Shown: positions 1 through 5,273 of the stretch, in pieces
Position numbering within the stretch: the stretch's first letter is position 1
Layout of the letters: each line of letters starts with the position of its first letter
Assembly: GCA_036562635.1 (NCBI GenBank)
Contig: DATCJU010000098.1
Location: 1-21,853, forward strand
Reading direction: 5' to 3'
DNA from: DATCJU01 sp036562635
GTDB lineage: Bacteria > Actinomycetota > Actinomycetes > Mycobacteriales > Pseudonocardiaceae
Length of the DNA stretch: 21,853 bases
Program-made: the position numbers and the translations under genes
Notes under the pieces: generated by a model
Databases searched by the model: none
The model's input: the letters and a program-made list of their open reading frames with translations, nothing else
Told to the model about the DNA's origin: nothing

Positions 1-160
1 GGCGGGTACCGAGTGCTTCCTCGCAGGCGGCCAGGGCCGCAGAAAGCGTGGGCTGGCTCACACCGAGAGCAGCTGCAGCCGCTCTGAAGTGCAGAAACTC
101 CGCGACAGCGAGAAAAGCGCGCAGTTGAGCCAGAGTCGGCCCCGCATTATTGATCAACAC
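1..160 (-). CDS. oxyR: OxyR-type LysR regulator, N-terminal part
   Basis: Only the first 53 codons lie in the window; the gene runs off the left edge. The translation after the start reads LINNAGPTLAQLRAFLAVAE, then a LysR winged helix-turn-helix containing LGVSQPTLSAALAACEEALG. That form is typical of actinobacterial OxyR. OxyR senses hydrogen peroxide through a cysteine pair in its C-terminal domain, which is not visible here. The gene diverges from ahpC-ahpD, the usual actinobacterial arrangement, and is expected to activate them and repress itself. The start could be the GTG at 158-160 or the adjacent in-frame TTG at 155-157. The identification rests on the HTH and on context. Confidence 0.88.
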   Translation of the reverse strand, partial: MLINNAGPTLAQLRAFLAVAEFLHFRAAAAALGVSQPTLSAALAACEEALGTR

Positions 161-169
161 GACCGATCA
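151..169. promoter_or_regulatory. Candidate OxyR site 1 (inverted repeat)
   Basis: TGATC-N9-GATCA, a 19-bp inverted repeat that overlaps the oxyR start codon. The size and dyad fit a LysR-type site. Binding by OxyR is inferred from position and family behaviour. Confidence 0.45.
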
Positions 170-185
170 GTTTAGATGCCCTGCT

Positions 186-204
186 CGATTTCCCCTATCA
201 ATCG
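186..204. promoter_or_regulatory. Candidate OxyR site 2 (inverted repeat)
   Basis: CGATT-N9-AATCG, again 19 bp with the same 5-9-5 layout as the repeat at 151-169. The two centres are 35 bp apart. It lies about 50 bp before the ahpC start, where an activator that touches RNA polymerase would be expected. Confidence 0.45.
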
Positions 205-254
205 GGGTGTGGTCACCATGAGGTCGTCCGCGCAAGCGACCAACTGGAGGAAAG

Positions 255-809
255 GTGCTCACTGTCGGCCAGCAGTTCCCGGAGTACGCGCTCACCGCGT
301 GTGTGTCGCTCGACCCGGAGAACGCGTTCCAGACCATCGACCACAAGACCTACGAGGGCAAGTGGCGTGTGGTCTTCTTCTGGCCCAAGGACTTCACCTT
401 CATCTGCCCCACCGAGATCGCCACGTTCGGCCGGCTGAACAGCGAGTTCGCCGACCGTGACGCCCAGGTGCTCGGTGTGTCGGTCGACTCGGAGTACGTC
501 CACTACGCCTGGCGGAAGAACCACCCCGACCTGCGGGACCTGCCGTTCCCGATGCTGTCGGACATCAAGCGCGAGCTGAGCCAGGCCTGTGGCGTGCTGG
601 GCGAGGACGGCGTGGCGCAGCGGGCCACCTTCATCGTGGACCCGGACAACGTCGTGCAGTTCGCCATGGTGACCGCCGGCTCCGTCGGCCGGAACGTCGA
701 GGAGGTCCTGCGGGTGCTGGACGCCCTGCAGACCGACGAGCTCTGCCCGTGCAACTGGAAGAAGGGCGAGGACACCCTCGACGCCGCGAAGCTGATGCTC
801 CAGGGCTGA
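255..809 (+). CDS. ahpC: Alkyl hydroperoxide reductase AhpC (peroxiredoxin)
   Basis: A cytoplasmic 2-Cys peroxiredoxin that reduces hydrogen peroxide, alkyl hydroperoxides and peroxynitrite. The 184-aa length is close to family size. The peroxidatic cysteine is C51 in FTFICPTE. C164 and C166 in LCPCNW match the paired C-terminal cysteines of the mycobacterial-type enzyme, which is recycled by AhpD rather than AhpF. The start is GTG at 255, chosen because GGAGG lies just upstream and the protein begins MLTVGQQFPEY as expected. It is the first gene of an ahpC-ahpD pair, divergent from oxyR, so induction by OxyR under peroxide stress is likely. An 86-bp gap with a strong hairpin separates it from ahpD. 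Confidence 0.97.
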   Translation: MLTVGQQFPEYALTACVSLDPENAFQTIDHKTYEGKWRVVFFWPKDFTFICPTEIATFGRLNSEFADRDAQVLGVSVDSEYVHYAWRKNHPDLRDLPFPMLSDIKRELSQACGVLGEDGVAQRATFIVDPDNVVQFAMVTAGSVGRNVEEVLRVLDALQTDELCPCNWKKGEDTLDAAKLMLQG

Positions 810-831
810 TCCACGAGCCCTCCACCCGGCC

Positions 832-864
832 CACGCCGCCGGGCGCACCCCGCCCGGCGGCGTG
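832..864 (+). other. Intercistronic hairpin between ahpC and ahpD
   Basis: A perfect 14-bp stem (832-845 with 851-864) around the 5-nt loop CACCC. It has no U tract and lies inside the operon, so it may cause partial termination or protect the ahpC 3' end. Confidence 0.7.
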
Positions 865-895
865 ACAGCCGCCCACGAGCAAGGAGTGAGAGAGC

Positions 896-1432
896 ATGAG
901 CCTGGAGGCCCTGAAGGAGGCGCTGCCGGGGTACGCCAAGGACACCAAGCTGAACCTCGGCTCGGTGATCGGCACCTCCACCCTGCCCAAGCAGCAGCTG
1001 TGGGGCACCGTGCTGGCCGTGGCCGTGGCCTGCCGCAACGCCCAGGTGCTGCGTGAGCTCGAGGAGGCCGCGCGGGAACACCTGACCCCCGAGGCGGTCG
1101 ACGCCGCCAAGGCGGCCGCCTCGATCATGGCCATGAACAACGTCTACTACCGGGCCAAGCACCTCATCGGTGACCCGGAGTACGGCAACCTCCCGGCCCG
1201 TCTGCGCATGCAGGTGATCGGGAACCCGGGAGTGGACAAGACCGACTTCGAGCTGTGGTGCCTCGCGGTCAGCGCGATCACCGGCTGCGGCGTCTGCCTG
1301 GAGTCGCACGAGAAGGCGCTGCGCAACGCCGGCGTTCCCCGCGAGACGGTGCACGAGGCGCTGCGGATCGCCGCCGTGGTGCACGCCGCGGCGGTCACGC
1401 TGGACGCCGAGCAGGTCCTGGCCACCGCCTGA
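896..1432 (+). CDS. ahpD: Alkylhydroperoxidase AhpD
   Basis: A small thiol protein that reduces oxidised AhpC, in mycobacteria taking electrons from dihydrolipoamide via SucB and Lpd, and that has weak peroxidase activity of its own. The 178-aa length and the sequence match the AhpD family. The catalytic CxxC is C131-G-V-C134, followed by H138, with E119 in the helix before it (the proton-relay residues of the family). AGGAG precedes the ATG start at 896. It is the second gene of the ahpC operon and is followed by a terminator. The pairing with an AhpC that carries C-terminal CPC supports an AhpD-dependent recycling route. Confidence 0.96.
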   Translation: MSLEALKEALPGYAKDTKLNLGSVIGTSTLPKQQLWGTVLAVAVACRNAQVLRELEEAAREHLTPEAVDAAKAAASIMAMNNVYYRAKHLIGDPEYGNLPARLRMQVIGNPGVDKTDFELWCLAVSAITGCGVCLESHEKALRNAGVPRETVHEALRIAAVVHAAAVTLDAEQVLATA

Positions 1433-1447
1433 CCCACCGCTCACCGT

Positions 1448-1474
1448 GGGCCCCGGGCCATGTGCCCGGGGCCC
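1448..1474 (+). terminator. Terminator hairpin after ahpD
   Basis: A perfect 11-bp stem GGGCCCCGGGC / GCCCGGGGCCC with loop CATGT, starting 16 bp after the ahpD stop. No clear T run follows, which is usual in actinomycetes. Confidence 0.75.
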
Positions 1475-1518
1475 GGGCATGTTCAGGGTCTTCCCACCTG
1501 CGCCACAATCGTTCCAAG

Positions 1519-2487
1519 ATGAACGCCGCGATGGACACCGATGAGCTCGAGCTGCTGATCACGGTCGTGGTCACGGCCAAGGGCGACCCCCAGGCACGCG
1601 CCGCGTGCCGGGACCTGCAGGAGCGGGTGGGTGGCCGCATCGTCGGGTCGGCCGACTGCTCGGACGAGGACCCCGGCTGCTGGTCGGTGACGATCAGCCA
1701 TCGGCCCGGGGAACGCGCCCCGCGGAACGACGCCAGTGCGCTGGCCCGTGCGGTGCGTTCGCTCGTACGGAGACTCGGCCCCGACTTCGCCGACTCGCGC
1801 GTGGCCTGCGAGCCACCCACGGCCTGGACCGTGATCGACGACCCCGAGCTGGTCGGACGTCTCGTCCCCGGCGGCGAGCGGATGCTCGTCGAGGCGTGGA
1901 CCGGCGGTGGCTGGCTCCCCCCGAACACCGGCACCCAGGCCCCGGGGAACACGGGGGAGACGACGGCCGACACCTCCTGGCCCGAACCGGAGGACGACGG
2001 CAGCGGACCCCGGTTGCGCATGTCAGTGGACGTGGCCACCGACCGGGAGGCCGGTGCCGAGTGGCAGGCCCGTGCCGTGGCCAGCCGGGTGAGCCAACGC
2101 GTCACCGTGCTCGGCTTCGTCCCGCTGCACAACCGGATCCGGGTCAGCCTGGACCTCGGCCCGGTCCGGGGTTCCGCGGCGGACGCGGTGCAGGAGGCGG
2201 TGGCCGCGCTGGGCCGCCCCGGCTGGGGGCCGGTCGGCTGGGTCGGGGAGACCGCGGTGGTGCGCTGGATCGCCACTCCCCAGCCCCCGGCCGGGATCAC
2301 GGCCATCGAGCTGGCCGCAGGGCCGCTGCTGGCCTCCTCGGTCACCGGTCAGCCCACCGCCCCGTCCCTGGGCGCCGCCCCCGACGGTCGGCCCCCGGCA
2401 CCGCCCGTCCCACCGGCGGCTCCGGGGCCCGCCGCACCGCAGGCCCCGGCGGCCGGCACGCAGAACGGTTTCTCCTGGTTCCACTGA
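1519..2487 (+). CDS. Conserved-looking protein of unknown function, two similar halves
   Basis: I do not recognise a named family. The 322-aa product has no signal peptide or membrane segment. Residues 10-108 and 165-253 look like two copies of one alpha/beta unit: a strand (LELLITVVVTA / PRLRMSVDVAT), a helix with QAR near its start, a strand pair, a second long helix (ASALARAVRSLVRRLGP / AADAVQEAVAALGRPGW) and a last strand ending around W-x-x-x-x-P. A ferredoxin-like or ACT-like fold is plausible but unproven. Residues 130-163 form an acidic, Gly/Pro-rich linker. The tail from about 280 is Pro/Ala-rich and ends NGFSWFH. The start is ATG at 1519; a second in-frame ATG lies at 1531. Neither has a clear ribosome site, so leaderless translation is possible. 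Confidence 0.8.
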   Translation: MNAAMDTDELELLITVVVTAKGDPQARAACRDLQERVGGRIVGSADCSDEDPGCWSVTISHRPGERAPRNDASALARAVRSLVRRLGPDFADSRVACEPPTAWTVIDDPELVGRLVPGGERMLVEAWTGGGWLPPNTGTQAPGNTGETTADTSWPEPEDDGSGPRLRMSVDVATDREAGAEWQARAVASRVSQRVTVLGFVPLHNRIRVSLDLGPVRGSAADAVQEAVAALGRPGWGPVGWVGETAVVRWIATPQPPAGITAIELAAGPLLASSVTGQPTAPSLGAAPDGRPPAPPVPPAAPGPAAPQAPAAGTQNGFSWFH

Positions 2488-2563
2488 TCGCCCGACCGAC
2501 ACCGGTCCGCCCCGCGGCCCCGGTACCGGCGCCGCGCCACCGGCCGGGGTCGACCGGACGGGA

Positions 2564-4333
2564 TCAACGCGGCAGCCAGGCGACGGCGACCGGCCCCCAG
2601 TTGCCGTCGGCGTCCTTGGCGCGCACGTACACGAGTTCCGGGTGCCCGGCATCGGGTGCGTCGATCGTGCCCCGCAGCTCCACCGCGCTGCCGTCCCCGT
2701 GCACCTGCAGGGCCAGCGGTCGACCGCCGTCCCAGGGGGCCCGCCCCAGGTACAGCTCGGCCTCGGTCACCCGCTGCGCGGCCGGGCGGCCCACTCCCTG
2801 CCGCCCGTAGGCGTCGTCGTCCGCCCTGGCCGTCACCTCCACCGCGGCGTCACGCGCCCGCCGCAGCTCCAGCGCGGTCACCGTCGGCCCCAGGGAGAGC
2901 GCGTACGGCTGCCGGGCGGCCTTGGCCGCGTACAGCAGCGCCGGGCGGTTGGCGGTCCAGAACCGTTCCTGGCACGAGTAGGGCGGGAAGAACCCGCTGC
3001 ACTCCCCGTCCACCGGGCCGACCTCGTAGGTGAACGAGGCCAGACCCAACCGCTCGTAGGTCCAGTCGTCGGTGCCTCCGGCGGCGTCGTAGAGCACCTC
3101 ACCGGGCTGCCCGGTGCGGTAGCCGTTGTAGTAGCTCATCCGGAAGGCCATCGAGCGCAGCCCGGCGTCGTTGGGGGTCTTGACCTCGCTGTCGTACCCC
3201 CAGGGCAGCAGCACCAGATCGCTGAAGGAGTGCAGGGTGACCATCGCGCCCCGTGCCGTGGGCGGGGCCGGGCCCTGCGCGCCGGGCCCCCGCTGGTCGG
3301 GGAACAACCGCTCGAACAGGGTGGCGAGCTGGCTGGTCTCCGGTTCGGAGGCTGCCTTCGGACCGTGGTGGGCCAGGTTGCACCGGTCCGGGGACGAACC
3401 CTTCCCACCCCAGTGCGAGTCCCAGTTGCGGTTCAGGTCCACCCCGTCCTGCGAGACGGCCCACGGCCCGGTGCACGGCGCCCCGTCGTTGTCGGCGTCG
3501 TCGACGTTCTTGCGCTGCCAGGCGGGGCTGGTCATCACCGTGCCCTCCTCCTCCAGCCCGCGCAGCGACACCTCCGTCCCGTCGGGGTTGGCCTGCGGCA
3601 CCACCCACACCTCGGTGCTCTCCAACAGCGCGGTGACCTCGGCGTTCTCCTGGTAGGCGTCCACCAGGTGGGTCAGCAGCCGCCAGGCGATCTCGCCGGC
3701 GGTCAGTTCCCGGGCGTGGATCTGGGCCATCACCAGGAACCGGGGCTTGGCCGAGTCCGGCCGCAGCGCGCACCCGTTCGCGGCGTTCGCGGTGACGCAC
3801 AACGCCTCCAACGGGTGGCCGGTGGTGGCGTCCTGCGTACGGCGCCACGACTGGCCGTACTCCACCCGACGCACCAGTTCGGGGTAGGCCGCGGCCAGGT
3901 CGGCGTGGAACATCCGGAACGCCTCGACGGTGCGGTACCCGCCGTACACCGTCGGGTAGGTGCGGCCGGCCAGTCGCCGGGGCAACGGGTACTCCGCCGG
4001 CTGCCGTGGGTGGGCCGCCGGGGGCACGATCCGGCGCTCGACCGGGTGTGCCCCGAGCCGACGCAACTGGTCGGTCAGGTTCTCCGGGCCGACGACCACC
4101 AGCCGGTCCCCGTCCCGGGCGACGACGTCGAGACCGTGGTCGAGCAGGCGCCGGGCCAGGTCGGCCGGGTCGACGTCCGCCGCGGTCACCACGTGCAGGA
4201 CGGCCGGGGCCGGATCCGGGACCGGTGGTGGAGCGGCCCCGGCCGGGCCGCCGAGGAACGCGGCGCCGAGAACGGACACGCCCAGTACCAGCGTGGCGAG
4301 GACGGCACGCGGCCGCCCGCGGCGTGTGGGCAT
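2564..4333 (-). CDS. Secreted M14-family zinc carboxypeptidase
   Basis: An exported zinc peptidase of the M14 (carboxypeptidase A/T-like) family, predicted to remove C-terminal residues from peptides outside the cell. Residues 1-33 form a signal peptide: basic start, hydrophobic run ATLVLGVSVLGAAFLGG, cut near AGA-A. A pro-region of about 90 residues follows. The catalytic domain spans roughly 125-475. Zinc ligands are H206 and E209 in HAREL and H368 in LHSFSD; the catalytic glutamate is E437 in TYEVGP; the substrate-binding NRNW is at 301-304. Residues 480-589 form a C-terminal beta-rich extension that ends WGPVAVAWLPR. The ATG start follows GGAGGAGG. It converges with the 1519-2487 gene across a 76-bp gap. 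Substrate preference cannot be read from the sequence. Confidence 0.93.
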   Translation of the reverse strand: MPTRRGRPRAVLATLVLGVSVLGAAFLGGPAGAAPPPVPDPAPAVLHVVTAADVDPADLARRLLDHGLDVVARDGDRLVVVGPENLTDQLRRLGAHPVERRIVPPAAHPRQPAEYPLPRRLAGRTYPTVYGGYRTVEAFRMFHADLAAAYPELVRRVEYGQSWRRTQDATTGHPLEALCVTANAANGCALRPDSAKPRFLVMAQIHARELTAGEIAWRLLTHLVDAYQENAEVTALLESTEVWVVPQANPDGTEVSLRGLEEEGTVMTSPAWQRKNVDDADNDGAPCTGPWAVSQDGVDLNRNWDSHWGGKGSSPDRCNLAHHGPKAASEPETSQLATLFERLFPDQRGPGAQGPAPPTARGAMVTLHSFSDLVLLPWGYDSEVKTPNDAGLRSMAFRMSYYNGYRTGQPGEVLYDAAGGTDDWTYERLGLASFTYEVGPVDGECSGFFPPYSCQERFWTANRPALLYAAKAARQPYALSLGPTVTALELRRARDAAVEVTARADDDAYGRQGVGRPAAQRVTEAELYLGRAPWDGGRPLALQVHGDGSAVELRGTIDAPDAGHPELVYVRAKDADGNWGPVAVAWLPR

Positions 4334-4575
4334 GGGGGACGACCTCCTCCGGATCAGGTGGCGAACCCGAACACCGGGTGAACACGGAGGGTGCCCATTC
4401 GACCACAGGGTGAGACGAAGTGCTGGTCAACACACACGCCGCCACTCGGTCGGGGAACAACGTCCGCCCGGCCCACACTCCCTCGGTCCGAATAGACGAT
4501 CATGGTTGGTGACGTCCCGCCCCTGGTACTAGCGTCGGGAGGCGGAGAGTGCGCGAGCGGAGGACGTGAGCCGAG
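4334..4575. other. Intergenic region between divergent genes
   Basis: This stretch separates the carboxypeptidase start from the first small helical gene and must hold both promoters. TACTAG at about 4528 is a possible minus-10 for the rightward gene, but the spacing to a minus-35 is poor, so I do not call a promoter. No strong repeat was seen. Confidence 0.35.
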
Positions 4576-4836
4576 ATGGCCAGTGTGGAACAGGTTCGTG
4601 CAGGTATCGCCGCAGCCACCGAGAAGATCAACGAGGGCATCGCGGCACTCCAGCAAGCGGCCACGGCCATCGAACAGGCCCAGTCGGCGTTCGCTGCCAC
4701 CGCCCAGGGCAGCAGCCAGAGCGACGCGGAACAGGTCCAGGGCCTGCTCGCCCAGGCGCTGCAGGGCATCAACGACGCACAGCAGACCGCGAGCGCGGCG
4801 ATCTCCACCGCCGAGAGCTACGCAGCGCGGCTCTGA
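4576..4836 (+). CDS. Small helical-hairpin protein, paralogue A
   Basis: An 86-aa protein with no membrane segment or cysteine. It is predicted almost fully helical: helix one at about 2-42, a turn at GSSQSD, helix two at about 50-86. Size and shape resemble WXG100 (ESAT-6-like) proteins, but the W-x-G turn is absent. It aligns without gaps over its first half to the next gene product: SVEQVRA with SVAEVRA, then G21, A23, L25, A28-A29 and A35 in register, and both proteins end in Y-x-ARL. GGAGG sits about 10 bp before the ATG. It leads a rightward cluster with an FtsK-type ATPase gene, which suggests it is a substrate, adaptor or subunit of that ATPase. I assign no function. Confidence 0.85.
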   Translation: MASVEQVRAGIAAATEKINEGIAALQQAATAIEQAQSAFAATAQGSSQSDAEQVQGLLAQALQGINDAQQTASAAISTAESYAARL

Positions 4837-4870
4837 CCCCGCGCTGACCGGCACGGGAACGGGGTGTCCG

Positions 4871-5128
4871 GTGGACTTCACGTCGGTGGCCGAGGTGCGG
4901 GCCGCCCTGGAACTGGTACGGGAACACCTGACCGCCGGGTTGGCCGACCTGGATCGCGCCGCCCAGCTCCTGGACGAGGCCGGTTCGATGCTGGCCGACC
5001 TGAGCCGTAACCACCAGGAGTCGTTGGTCCCGCCGGAGCTGGCACGGGCCGGTGAGGAGCTGCAGCAGGCGGAGCAGGCGGTGCGCGTCGCCGTGACCGT
5101 GGTGCTGGAGTACTCCGCCCGGCTGTGA
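4871..5128 (+). CDS. Small helical-hairpin protein, paralogue B
   Basis: An 85-aa helical protein starting at GTG 4871 (VDFTSVAEVRAAL), 34 bp after paralogue A. The ribosome site is weak (GGGAACGGGG), which suggests coupling to the upstream gene. Predicted helices cover about 3-45 and 55-85, with a turn around NHQESLVPPE. SVxxVRA, G-[IL]-A-x-L-x-x-AA and the C-terminal Y-[AS]-ARL are shared with paralogue A, so the two probably arose by tandem duplication and could pair as a heterodimer, as EsxA and EsxB do. No WXG motif is present. A 145-bp gap follows before the chosen start of the ATPase. Confidence 0.8.
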   Translation: MDFTSVAEVRAALELVREHLTAGLADLDRAAQLLDEAGSMLADLSRNHQESLVPPELARAGEELQQAEQAVRVAVTVVLEYSARL

Positions 5129-5273
5129 CTCCTGCACCCCGGGAACCACTCGGAGGAAGTACTCACGGTCCACGGTGGGCGGGAACTCGAACGAAGAGGG
5201 TCCGGACTGTCGCCCGGACTGGCACGGTGGCCCGTGGGTCACGAGGGCCGAGCAGGCCCGAGAGAGGTGCGTT
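5129..5273 (+). other. Spacer or N-terminal extension before the ATPase gene
   Basis: The ATPase reading frame stays open upstream to a GTG at 5175. The only strong Shine-Dalgarno there (GGAGG at 5152) is about 18 bp from that codon, too far for normal use, and the extra residues look non-structural. I therefore treat this as untranslated, though an extension of up to 33 residues is possible. Confidence 0.5.

Noticed and set aside
2488..2563. Terminator between the 1519-2487 gene and the carboxypeptidase
   Set aside because: Several short GC palindromes (CCGGTACCGG, CGGCGCCG) occur, but no single stem is long enough to call with confidence.
2642..4381. Long rightward open frame (579 codons) opposite the carboxypeptidase
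   Set aside because: The opposite strand encodes a complete M14 enzyme with signal peptide and active-site residues. The frame is open only because high GC removes stop codons.
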